Shown: one piece after another, positions 29,440-36,851 of the stretch
Numbering within the stretch: the first letter of the stretch is position 1
Layout: each line of letters opens with the position of its first letter
NCBI RefSeq assembly: GCF_900102195.1
Contig: NZ_FNBE01000007.1
Coordinates: 141,271-205,270 of the forward strand
DNA length: 64,000 nt
Origin: Pseudonocardia oroxyli
GTDB lineage: Bacteria > Actinomycetota > Actinomycetes > Mycobacteriales > Pseudonocardiaceae
Direction: 5' to 3'
Program-made: the position numbers and the translations under genes
Notes under the pieces: generated by a model
Database searches by the model: none
What the model was told of the DNA's origin: nothing
What the model saw: the letters and a program-made list of their open reading frames with translations, nothing else

Positions 29440-31110
29440 CTACAGGTTCGGCACCGGCAGCCGGGCCACGCGGCGGAGCACCGCGGGCGGCAGCACGCGG
29501 GCGATGCGGGACTCCACGGTCAGCAGCTGCACCGGCCGGTTCCTCTCGACGGCGGTGATCACCGCGTCGGCGACCTTCTCCAGCCGGTAGGGCCTGCGCT
29601 TGAGCAGCCGGTCGACGCGGCGCTGCTCGGCGGCCGCGTCGTCCACACCGACGAACCGGGCGGACGCGCCGATGTTCGTGGGGAGGAAGCCGGGGCACAG
29701 CGCGGTGACCCCGATGTCGTGTGCCGCCAGCTCGGCGCGCAGGCACTCCGACAGCATCAGCACCGCGGACTTCGTGGTGCAGTAGGCCGGGAGGAAGGAC
29801 GTCGGGGTGAACGCGGCCGCCGAGGCGACGTTCACGAGGTGCCCACCCTCGCCCCGTTCGACCATGCGCGCGGCGAACAGCCGGCAGCCGTGCACCACGC
29901 CCATCAGGTTGACGTCCACGATGTCCTGCCAGTCCTGCGCCGAGTGCGCCAGGAACGGGCCGGAGACGGCGATGCCCGCGTTGTTGACGACCACGTCCGG
30001 CACGCCGACCCGGGCGCAGACGTCGTCGGCGAGCTTCTCCATGGCCGCGGCGTCGGACACGTCGACCTGGAAGTCGCACCCGGGGGCCCGGTCCACCCCG
30101 ACCACCGTGGCCCCGCGCGCCGTGAAGCCCTCCGCCACCGCCTTGCCGATCCCGCTCGCCGCGCCGGTGACCAGGACGATCTTCCCGGACCACCGCGACG
30201 TCCGACTCGCGTGTCCGGAACGGGGGACTCGCGTGTCCGCGGTGGGGGACTCGCGTGTCGGGAGTGGGGGACTCGCGGGGGTGGGATCCGCGAGCCCCGC
30301 GAGTCCCTGGTTCCGGACACGCGGGTCCCCCACCTCGGCGATCAGTTCGCGGACGCAGCGCGCCACCACGTCGGGGCGTTCGCGCGGCAGCCAGTGGCCG
30401 CCCGCGACCTCCCGCAACCGCACGCCCGGGGCGCTGGCCAGCAGTTCCGTCGTGAGGTAGCGGTCCCGCGTCGGGGCCAGGACCTGCGTCGGGACCGTGG
30501 TGCGGCCGTCCCCGTGGCTGCCGCCGATGTTGGCGCGGTAGAGCTCCAGCCCGTTGATGCCGTCCCGTGTCGAGGGCACGGGGACGCCCTCCCGGCGGGC
30601 GATCGCGCCGCCCGCGACCCCGGAACGCCAGGCCAGCTCCGGCAGCCGCGGGAGCTGGAAGAAGCCGATGTACCAGGACTTCGCGAGCTGCCGCAGCCTG
30701 CCCTTGCCGCGGAACCGGGCGAGGTGGGCCAGGTGCGGGCCGGAGATCGAGGTGAACGACGCGAACCGGTCGGGGTGCTCGGAGACGGCCTGCCAGGCCT
30801 GCACCGACCCCCAGTCGTGGGCGAGCAGGTGCACCGGGCCGCCGCCCGAGTCCGCGGTCACCGCGTCCGCGACCGCGAGGAGGTCCGCCACCAGCCGGTC
30901 GATCCGGTAGCCCCCGGGGTCGGTGGGCTCGCCCGAGCGGCCTGCGCCGCGGACGTCGTAGGTGACGACCCGGTAGTCGTCCGCGAGCAGCGGGACGACC
31001 TGCGACCACACCGTGTGATCGTCCGGGTAGCCGTGCACCGCGAGGACGACGGGGGCGTCCTGCGGTCCGTCGGTGTACAGGGCCAGGTCCACGCCGTCGG
31101 GGCTGCGCAT
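29440..31110 (-). CDS. ephD: Alpha/beta hydrolase - short-chain dehydrogenase fusion (EphD-like)
   Basis: 556 residues joining two enzymes, as in mycobacterial EphD. Residues 1-260: hydrolase with oxyanion motif HGYPDD, nucleophile Asp99 in LLAHDWGSVQAW and His in VAGGHWLPRE, a haloalkane dehalogenase/epoxide hydrolase type. Residues about 309-556: classical SDR with VLVTGAASGIGKAV, NNAGIAV, Ser in NVASAAAFT and the YCTTK catalytic pair. The linker (about 260-302) is odd: it is encoded by a block of 22-base family C repeats and their inverse, rich in Pro/Arg/Ser. Such fusions act on fatty epoxides or related lipids; the substrate is not known. Start ATG 31110. Confidence 0.85.
   Translation of the reverse strand: MRSPDGVDLALYTDGPQDAPVVLAVHGYPDDHTVWSQVVPLLADDYRVVTYDVRGAGRSGEPTDPGGYRIDRLVADLLAVADAVTADSGGGPVHLLAHDWGSVQAWQAVSEHPDRFASFTSISGPHLAHLARFRGKGRLRQLAKSWYIGFFQLPRLPELAWRSGVAGGAIARREGVPVPSTRDGINGLELYRANIGGSHGDGRTTVPTQVLAPTRDRYLTTELLASAPGVRLREVAGGHWLPRERPDVVARCVRELIAEVGDPRVRNQGLAGLADPTPASPPLPTRESPTADTRVPRSGHASRTSRWSGKIVLVTGAASGIGKAVAEGFTARGATVVGVDRAPGCDFQVDVSDAAAMEKLADDVCARVGVPDVVVNNAGIAVSGPFLAHSAQDWQDIVDVNLMGVVHGCRLFAARMVERGEGGHLVNVASAAAFTPTSFLPAYCTTKSAVLMLSECLRAELAAHDIGVTALCPGFLPTNIGASARFVGVDDAAAEQRRVDRLLKRRPYRLEKVADAVITAVERNRPVQLLTVESRIARVLPPAVLRRVARLPVPNL
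30204..30335. repeat. Repeat family C, copy 2: four tandem 22-bp units plus inverted copies, inside a CDS
   Basis: GACTCGCG starts at 30204, 30226, 30248 and 30270, exactly 22 bases apart, with the unit pattern GACTCGCGTGTCCG-N4-GGGG. Then come inverted copies (CGCGAGTCCC, CCGGACACGCGGGTCCCCCA) up to about 30335. The block encodes the interdomain linker of the hydrolase-SDR fusion and keeps it in frame. Confidence 0.8.
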
Positions 31111-31165
31111 GTCGCCGATCGTAGCTACCGACGAGTAAGTGATGCAGACCACATCCGTTCGGGAA

Positions 31166-31210
31166 CCGGAACACCCTCCGGTCCGTCTCGACTTGAACCG
31201 TCCGGAACAC
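31166..31210. promoter_or_regulatory. Direct repeat CCGGAACAC in the exporter leader
   Basis: CCGGAACAC occurs at 31166-31174 and 31202-31210, 36 bases apart, within the 178-base gap between the divergent fusion and exporter genes. It may be a regulator site; nothing else in the gap looks like a gene. Confidence 0.3.
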
Positions 31211-31288
31211 ACCGACGGGGACGAACCGCGACTGGGCGACGATGCCGGGCGATCCGGACCCGAACGCTGCAAGGGGAAGGTCCCGTCG

Positions 31289-32548
31289 TTGAGCACCACC
31301 GCAGTCCCCAGCCGCACGCGGCTCGCCCTCCTGCTGGGCGGCCTGATCGCGCTGGGCCCGCTCACCATCGACATGTATCTGCCCGCGCTCCCGGGGATCG
31401 CGGGTGAGTTCGCCGCCTCGGCCTCCACGATCCAGCTGACGCTGACCGGCACGCTGGTCGGCCTGGCCGCGGGCCAGCTGTTCATCGGCCCGCTGGCGGA
31501 CGCCGTCGGCCGTCGCACGCCCCTGCTGATCGGCACGACCCTGCACATCGTGTCGTCGTTGCTGATCATGGTCGCGCCGAACATCGCCGTCTTCGGCGCC
31601 CTGCGCGTGCTGCAGGGCGTGGGCGGCGCCGCGGGCGCCGTGGTCGCGATGGCCGTGGTCCGCGACCTGTTCACCGGCCGTCCCGCCGCCACCCTGCTCT
31701 CCCGCCTGATGCTGGTCATGGGGGCCGCGCCGGTGCTCGCGCCCACGCTGGGCGGCGAGCTGCTGCGCTTCGCCGACTGGCGCGGCGTCTTCGCCTTCCT
31801 CGCCCTCTACGGCGCGGCGATCCTCGCCCTGCTCGCCTTCGCCCTGCCGGAGACGCTGCCGGCCGAGCGGCGCCGCCCGGCCCGGATCGGCGCCACCCTG
31901 GTCAGCTACGGCACCCTGTTCAAGGACCGCACGTTCGTCGGGCTGATCCTGATGGCGGGCTTCGCCATGGCCGGCATGTTCGGCTACGTCTCCGGCTCCA
32001 GCTTCGTCTTCCAGGAGCAGTTCGGCCTGGACGCCCAGCAGTTCGGCCTGCTGTTCGGGGCGGGCGCGATCTTCCTGATCGGCGCCACCCAGGGCAACGC
32101 GGCGCTGCTGCGCTACTTCGAGCCCAAGCAGATCCTGCTGGTCGCGAGCATCGCGGGCACCGTGTCGGGCGCCGTCCTGGCCGCGCTCGCCGCGACCGGG
32201 GTCGGTGGGCTGGTCGGAGTGGTCGCGCCGCTCTGGGCGGTGCTCGCCGCCGTCGGGTTCATGCTGCCGAACGCCCCCGCGCTCGCGCTGTCGCGCCACG
32301 GCGAGCGGGCCGGCACGGCGGCCGCCCTGCTGGGTGCGGTGCAGTTCGGCGTCGGCGCGCTGACCTCGCCGGTCGTCGGCCTGCTGGGCAACGACGCGCT
32401 GGCCATGGGCCTGACGATCGCCGGGGCGCAGGTGCTCGCCCTCGCCGTCCTGGTCGTCGTCGTCCGGCCGTGGACGCTGGCCGATCTCGAGGAGCCGACG
32501 CCCGTTCCCGGGAAGGCCGCCGCGGAGGCGGTCGTCGAGGCCGCCTGA
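31289..32548 (+). CDS. Bcr/CflA-family drug exporter (MFS)
   Basis: 419-residue 12-helix proton-drug antiporter of the plasma membrane. Bcr/CflA hallmarks are LGPLTIDMYLPALP in the first helix, GQLFIGPLADAVGRRTPLLI (MFS motif A) in loop 2-3, and RVLQGVGGAAGAVVAMAVVR in helices 4-5. I chose TTG 31289 as the start because AAGGGGAAGG lies eight bases before it; an in-frame ATG at 31139 would add a 50-residue polar tail unlike the family. It probably exports chloramphenicol- or bicyclomycin-like compounds, but substrate range cannot be read from sequence. Confidence 0.88.
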   Translation: MSTTAVPSRTRLALLLGGLIALGPLTIDMYLPALPGIAGEFAASASTIQLTLTGTLVGLAAGQLFIGPLADAVGRRTPLLIGTTLHIVSSLLIMVAPNIAVFGALRVLQGVGGAAGAVVAMAVVRDLFTGRPAATLLSRLMLVMGAAPVLAPTLGGELLRFADWRGVFAFLALYGAAILALLAFALPETLPAERRRPARIGATLVSYGTLFKDRTFVGLILMAGFAMAGMFGYVSGSSFVFQEQFGLDAQQFGLLFGAGAIFLIGATQGNAALLRYFEPKQILLVASIAGTVSGAVLAALAATGVGGLVGVVAPLWAVLAAVGFMLPNAPALALSRHGERAGTAAALLGAVQFGVGALTSPVVGLLGNDALAMGLTIAGAQVLALAVLVVVVRPWTLADLEEPTPVPGKAAAEAVVEAA

Positions 32549-32559
32549 CACACCCGCAC

Positions 32560-32594
32560 CGAACGGCGCCGTGGGACTCCCACGGCGCCGTTCG
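32560..32594. terminator. Bidirectional terminator hairpin
   Basis: Arms CGAACGGCGCCGTGGGA (32560-32576) and its exact complement (32578-32594) form a near-perfect palindrome between the convergent exporter and PadR genes, 11 bases after the exporter stop and 5 bases before the PadR stop. Not related to families A-D. Confidence 0.75.
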
Positions 32595-32599
32595 CGCGT

Positions 32600-33142
32600 T
32601 CAGCTCGGGCGTGCGGAGGTCTCGCGCTCGAGCCGCTCGATGGCCCAGCGCGCCCAGTCCCGCACCGCCTCGTACTGGCGGAGCCCGTACTCCGCGGCGA
32701 GCTGCCCGAAGCCCTCGGCGCCGGTCATCGGCCCCTCCGGGTCGACCTCCCTGACCTTGCGCAGCTCGGTCGCGGAGGCGTCGGTGTTCTCGGCGATGGT
32801 CCGCAGCACGACGAGCGCGTCGGCGGGTTCGAGTGCGGAGAGCAGGAACATCCGCAGGACCGGCTCGTTGCGCACCCTGGTCTGCCGCGGCGGGGAGAGC
32901 AGCCAGTTCCGCAGCTCGCTGCGGCCCGCCTCGGTGACCGCGTAGGTCCGGGAGCCGCGGGCACCCTCGTGCGAGACCTCCACCAGGCCGGACTCGGCGA
33001 GCCGGTTCAGCTCGGGGTAGATGCTGGTGTGGCCCGCCTGCCAGGCGTAGCGGCCGAGGTCCTGCTCGAAGACCTTGGTCAGCTCGTACCCGCTGCGCGG
33101 TTGGACGGCGAGCAGCCCGAGCAGGGCGTGGGGCAACGACAT
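32600..33142 (-). CDS. PadR-family transcriptional regulator
   Basis: 180 residues: PadR winged helix in 1-85 (LLGLLAVQPRSGYELTKVFE, then SIYPELNRLAESGLVEVSHE) and a C-terminal helical Vir/PadR dimerisation domain (DALVVLRTIAENTDA onward). It is divergent from the carotenoid oxygenase gene. The 59-base gap holds an ATGT-N8-ACAT PadR box, so it very likely represses both itself and the oxygenase; the inducer could be a phenolic or a carotenoid breakdown product. Confidence 0.9.
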   Translation of the reverse strand: MSLPHALLGLLAVQPRSGYELTKVFEQDLGRYAWQAGHTSIYPELNRLAESGLVEVSHEGARGSRTYAVTEAGRSELRNWLLSPPRQTRVRNEPVLRMFLLSALEPADALVVLRTIAENTDASATELRKVREVDPEGPMTGAEGFGQLAAEYGLRQYEAVRDWARWAIERLERETSARPS

Positions 33143-33151
33143 GTGCCCACC

Positions 33152-33175
33152 TTACATGTAACTGTTGACATGTCA
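33152..33175. promoter_or_regulatory. PadR operator (ATGT-N8-ACAT)
   Basis: ATGT (33156-33159), eight bases, ACAT (33168-33171) is the canonical PadR box. Each half lies in its own perfect palindrome, TTACATGTAA (33152-33161) and TGACATGTCA (33166-33175), which are 14 bases apart centre to centre. TTGACA at 33165-33170 and a second TTGACA at 33179-33184 may be -35 elements of the oxygenase promoter. Confidence 0.75.
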
Positions 33176-33201
33176 GTATTGACAGGTGCAGGCTCTCCCG
33201 C

Positions 33202-34545
33202 ATGACGACGACGGAGAAGCCGCTCTACCTGCAGGGCCACCTGGCGCCGGTGCCGGACGAGATCGAGGCGTTCGACCTGCCCGTCGAAGGCCTCCTGCCG
33301 CCCGAGCTGACCGGTCGCTACCTGCGCAACGGCCCGAACCCGCTGCCCGGCCAGGACCCGGGGCACTGGTTCGCCGGGCACGGGATGCTGCACGGCGTGC
33401 GCCTCCGCGAGGGCCGCGCCGAGTGGTACCGCAACCGGTGGGTGCGCACCGCGGCGCTGGAGGGCAAGCCCTTCCTGACCCCGGACGGCCGGTTCGACCG
33501 CACGGCCGTCCACGCCAACACCCACATCGTCGAGCACGCCGGGCGGCTGCTCGCACTCGTCGAGAACGGGTTCCCGTACGAGGTCGACCGCGAGCTCGGC
33601 ACGCTCGGGCCGCGGGACTTCGACGGGCGGCTCACCACCGCGATGACCGCGCACCCCAAGACCGACCCGGTCACCGGCGACCTGCACTGCTTCGGCTACG
33701 GCGCACTGCCGCCGTTCCTGACCTACCACCGGGTCTCGGCCGCGGGCGAGCTCGTGACCAGCGCCGAGATCGCCGTCCCGGGCCCCACGATGATGCACGA
33801 CTTCGCCGTCACCGACCGGCACGCGATCTTCCTCGACCTGCCGATGACCTTCTCCCCGCGGCCCGGGCTGCCCTACGGCTGGGACGACTCCTACGGGGCC
33901 CGGCTCGGGATCATGCCGCTGGACCGGCCCGGCGAGGTGCGGTGGGTCGAGGTGGACCCCTGCTACGTCTTCCACGTCGGGAACGCCTGGTCGGTGGACG
34001 GCGACACGGTCACCCTGGACGTCGCCCGCTACTCCCCGGCGGACATCCGGAGCATCTGGGACTCGATCGGCCCGCACCCGGCCGCCGAGGCCTCCGCCGC
34101 CGGGGTCGCCCGCCTGCACCGCTGGACCGTCACCGGCGCCGGCACCGTCGTCGAGACCCCGCTGTCCGACTTCGACCTGGAGTTCCCCACCCTCGACGAC
34201 CGGCTGGTCGGCCGCCCGAACCGGGTGCTCTACGCCGTGTCCGACGACCGCGGGATCCTCAAGTACACCGACGGGAGCGAGCGGGTCCACGACCTCGGCC
34301 CGGACGTCGTCGCGGGCGAGGCCGTGTTCGTCCCGGCCGCGGACGCCACCGGGGAGGACGAGGGGTGGCTGCTCTCGATCACCACCACCCGGGACGGGCG
34401 GGCCTCCGAGCTGCTGGTACTCGACGCCACCGATCTGAGCACCACCGCCCGGGTCACCCTGCCGCGCGGCGTGCCCGCCGGATTCCACGGTTCCTGGAAC
34501 GCGGACGCGGCCGGCGACGAGTCCACCGGGGAAGGCCGACCGTGA
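33202..34545 (+). CDS. Carotenoid oxygenase family protein
   Basis: 447-residue nonheme iron dioxygenase with a seven-bladed propeller fold (RPE65/apocarotenoid oxygenase/lignostilbene dioxygenase family). The four iron-binding histidines are visible in MTAHPKTD, MMHDFAVT, CYVFHVGNAW and GFHGSW; the entry motif LRNGPNPLPG and VHANTHIVEH are typical. It splits a carbon-carbon double bond of a carotenoid or stilbene. Regulation by an adjacent PadR, a family that often senses phenolics, makes a lignostilbene-like substrate plausible, but the length and motifs fit carotenoids equally. GTGA overlap couples it to a membrane protein gene. Confidence 0.9.
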   Translation: MTTTEKPLYLQGHLAPVPDEIEAFDLPVEGLLPPELTGRYLRNGPNPLPGQDPGHWFAGHGMLHGVRLREGRAEWYRNRWVRTAALEGKPFLTPDGRFDRTAVHANTHIVEHAGRLLALVENGFPYEVDRELGTLGPRDFDGRLTTAMTAHPKTDPVTGDLHCFGYGALPPFLTYHRVSAAGELVTSAEIAVPGPTMMHDFAVTDRHAIFLDLPMTFSPRPGLPYGWDDSYGARLGIMPLDRPGEVRWVEVDPCYVFHVGNAWSVDGDTVTLDVARYSPADIRSIWDSIGPHPAAEASAAGVARLHRWTVTGAGTVVETPLSDFDLEFPTLDDRLVGRPNRVLYAVSDDRGILKYTDGSERVHDLGPDVVAGEAVFVPAADATGEDEGWLLSITTTRDGRASELLVLDATDLSTTARVTLPRGVPAGFHGSWNADAAGDESTGEGRP

Positions 34546-35252
34546 CCGTCAGGGAGCACACCGTGTCCGAGAGCACCGCCGCGAGCGTGCCCAGCCCGTC
34601 CCTGATGCTGCGCGGCCTGGTCCTGGACGTCGGGCTGCCGGTGCTCGCCTACTACGGGCTGCACCTGCTCGGCGCCTCCGACTTCACCGCCCTGCTGGTC
34701 GCCTCCGCCGTGGCGGCGCTGCGGGTCGCCTGGACCGCCGTGCGCCGGCGCACGCTGAACGCCTTCGCCACCGTGATGCTGCTGGTCTACGGCGTCGGGC
34801 TGGTGCTGGCCCTGGTCACCGAGGATGCACGGACCCTGCTGCTGCGAGACTCCTTCGTCACCGCGTCGGTCGGGCTCGTCTTCCTGGTCACCGCGTGGAT
34901 CGGCCGCCGCCCGCTGACCCTGGCCGCGTCGGAGAGCTTCGCGCCCGGCAAGGCGGCGGAGATCGCGCAGGAGTACGCGACGAACCCGCACGTGCGACGG
35001 GGGCACCGACTCTCCTCGACCGTCTGGGGCGCGGGCCTGGTCGCCGAGGCGCTGATCCGGGTGCCGGTGGTCTACCTGCTGCCGGTCTCGGTGGCGGTCG
35101 GCCTGTCCGAGGCGCTGCTGGTGGTCACGCTCGTCGGCCTGGCGGTGTGGAACGGGTGGTACGTGCGGCGGGCCCAGGCACGCGGCCGGGGGACGGCAGG
35201 AGACGGAGCCGACGGGGCGGGTAGGCGACGACAGGAAGGAACAGCTGAGTGA
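34542..35252 (+). CDS. Integral membrane protein, VC0807-like
   Basis: 236 residues with about six membrane helices (for example GLVLDVGLPVLAYYGLHLLG and ASVGLVFLVTAWIGRRPLTL) and a conserved block RRGHRLSSTVWGAGLVAEA. Such proteins are known only as VC0807/DUF3159-like; function unknown. GTG 34542 overlaps the oxygenase stop; a GTG at 34563 with AGGGAG ahead is an alternative start. The last 128 bases overlap the 3' end of the YczE-type gene on the other strand, and the polar C-terminal tail is probably not conserved. It may help deliver or remove the oxygenase's hydrophobic substrate; that is speculation. Confidence 0.72.
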   Translation: MTVREHTVSESTAASVPSPSLMLRGLVLDVGLPVLAYYGLHLLGASDFTALLVASAVAALRVAWTAVRRRTLNAFATVMLLVYGVGLVLALVTEDARTLLLRDSFVTASVGLVFLVTAWIGRRPLTLAASESFAPGKAAEIAQEYATNPHVRRGHRLSSTVWGAGLVAEALIRVPVVYLLPVSVAVGLSEALLVVTLVGLAVWNGWYVRRAQARGRGTAGDGADGAGRRRQEGTAE

Positions 35253-35820
35253 GCGGGCCGATCGCCACGGCGTAGAGCACCGTGCCGATCCCGACGGTCC
35301 CGCCCAGCAGCCAGCCCGTCCCCAGCACGACGACCTCGATGGCGGTCCGCACCAGCCGGATCGACCGCCCGGTGCGCGCCGCGAGGCCCGTCATCAACCC
35401 GTCGCGCGGCCCCGGCCCGAGGCGCGCGCCGACGTAGAGGGCGGCGGCCAGCCCGTTCAGCACGACGCCGCCCAGCAGCAGGGCCACCCGCGCGGGCAGG
35501 CCGGACGCGGCGGGGATCAGCGCCAACGCGACGTCGACCGACACGGCGATCACGACGACGTTCGCCACCGTGCCGATCCCCGGACGCTGGCGCAGGGGGA
35601 TCCACAGCAGCAGCACCACGGCCCCGGTGATCGCGGTGATCAGCCCGAAGCTCAGGGGCAGCCGGGTCGCCAGGCCCTGGTGCAGGACGTCCCACGGGTT
35701 GAGGCCGAGGCCGCCGCGGATCTGCATCGCCATCGACGTGCCGTACAGCCACAGACCCCCGACGAGCTGGGGGAACCGGCGGAGGGGGGCGTGTCGGACG
35801 GGCAACGGGCTCAGATCCAC
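35125..35820 (-). CDS. YczE/YitT-type membrane protein
   Basis: 231 residues, five to six helices, with the YczE-family block LWLYGTSMAMQIRGGLGLNPWDVLHQG and GPRDGLMTGLAARTGRSIRL. The function of the family is unknown; in Bacillus YczE is tied to surfactin production. I chose GTG 35820; the frame is open to 35898, but that would run into the folD start. The C-terminal tail of roughly 30 residues lies antisense to the previous gene and looks unstructured (PSPGRVPGPAARTT), so the stop may have drifted. Confidence 0.75.
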   Translation of the reverse strand: MDLSPLPVRHAPLRRFPQLVGGLWLYGTSMAMQIRGGLGLNPWDVLHQGLATRLPLSFGLITAITGAVVLLLWIPLRQRPGIGTVANVVVIAVSVDVALALIPAASGLPARVALLLGGVVLNGLAAALYVGARLGPGPRDGLMTGLAARTGRSIRLVRTAIEVVVLGTGWLLGGTVGIGTVLYAVAIGPLTQLFLPVVAYPPRRLRLLPSPGRVPGPAARTTRSTPPGRRA

Positions 35821-35888
35821 CTCTGCACTGTGCGCCGAGGTGGCCCGCTGCGAAAGGGCCACTTTGGCGAGAGTGGCAGACTGACCGG

Positions 35889-36746
35889 GTGACCGCACGA
35901 ATGCTGCCCGGCAAGCCCGTCGCCGAGCGAGTCCTGGCCGACGTCACCGCACGGGCGGACGCGCTGCGCGCCCGGGGGATCACCCCGAGCCTGGCCACCG
36001 TCCTGGTCGGGGACGACGACGCCTCGGCGGGCTACATCCGGATCAAGCAGAAGCAGGCCGCGGAGCTGGGGATCGAGTCCCCGCACTCGCACCTGCCCGC
36101 CACGACGACGCAGGAGCAGCTGGTCGAGGTGATCCGCGGGTACAACGCGGACCCGGCGGTGCACGGCCTGCTGATCCAGTACCCCATCCCCGGCCACCTG
36201 GACTACGACGCCGCGCTGGCCGAGCTGGACCCGGACATGGACGTCGACGGCATGCACCCGATGAACATGGGCCGCCTCGCCGTCGGGCTGCCGGGGCCGC
36301 TGCCCTGCACCCCCGCGGGCATCGAGGAGCTGCTGGCCTTCTACGAGATCCCCGTCGCGGGGCGCGAGGTCGTGATCCTCGGCCGCGGCGCCACGCTCGG
36401 CCGCCCGCTGGCGATGCTGCTGGCCCAGAAGCGGCCCACCGCCAACGCCGCCGTCACCGTGGTGCACACCGGGGTGCCGGACTGGGACCGCTACACCCGG
36501 CGCGCGGAGATCCTGATCGCCGCCGCGGGCGTGCCGGGGATCATCCAGCCCGAGCACGTCAAGCCCGGCGCCACGGTGATCGGCGGCGGCGTCCGCTACG
36601 AGGGTCGGCGCCTGCTCCCGGACGTCGACGAGTCCTGCGAGGAGGTCGCGGGCGCGATCACCCCGCGGGTCGGCGGCGTCGGCCCCACCACCGTCGCCAT
36701 GCTCTTCCGCAACGTGATCACGGCGGCCGAGAAGGCCCGCGGCTGA
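35889..36746 (+). CDS. folD: Methylenetetrahydrofolate dehydrogenase / cyclohydrolase
   Basis: Bifunctional cytoplasmic enzyme converting 5,10-methylene-THF to 10-formyl-THF with NADP. 285 residues. Tyr49 and Lys53 in GYIRIKQKQAAELGI are the active-site pair; PDMDVDGMHPMNMG contains the folate-binding Asp; VVILGRGATLGRPLAMLLA is the dinucleotide loop and is close to the family pattern GRSxxVGxP but with Ala-Thr instead of Ser-Asn, and PGATVIGGGVRYEG replaces the common GAVVIDVGI. It starts with GTG 35889 and is followed by a family A hairpin, so it is monocistronic. Confidence 0.92.
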   Translation: MTARMLPGKPVAERVLADVTARADALRARGITPSLATVLVGDDDASAGYIRIKQKQAAELGIESPHSHLPATTTQEQLVEVIRGYNADPAVHGLLIQYPIPGHLDYDAALAELDPDMDVDGMHPMNMGRLAVGLPGPLPCTPAGIEELLAFYEIPVAGREVVILGRGATLGRPLAMLLAQKRPTANAAVTVVHTGVPDWDRYTRRAEILIAAAGVPGIIQPEHVKPGATVIGGGVRYEGRRLLPDVDESCEEVAGAITPRVGGVGPTTVAMLFRNVITAAEKARG

Positions 36747-36753
36747 CGCCGCC

Positions 36754-36795
36754 CGTGCGTGGTAAGTGGTGCCAGAGCACCACTTACCACGCACG
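36754..36795. repeat. Palindromic repeat family A, copy 2
   Basis: Nineteen-base perfect arms (CGTGCGTGGTAAGTGGTGC at 36754-36772, complement at 36777-36795) around CAGA, eight bases after the folD stop. It contains the whole of copy 1 with five extra pairs at the base. Confidence 0.88.
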
Positions 36796-36851
36796 AGCGC
36801 CGGAGGCGCGGGCTTGACCTCGAGTCGGGTTCAGCTCCTAGCGTCGCCGCC

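Noticed and set aside
27311-32551. 1746-codon continuous minus-strand frame
   Set aside because: It contains the aminotransferase at its end, but the rest runs in the wrong frame through the aldolase, EphD-type and exporter genes. The real start of the aminotransferase is at 28435.
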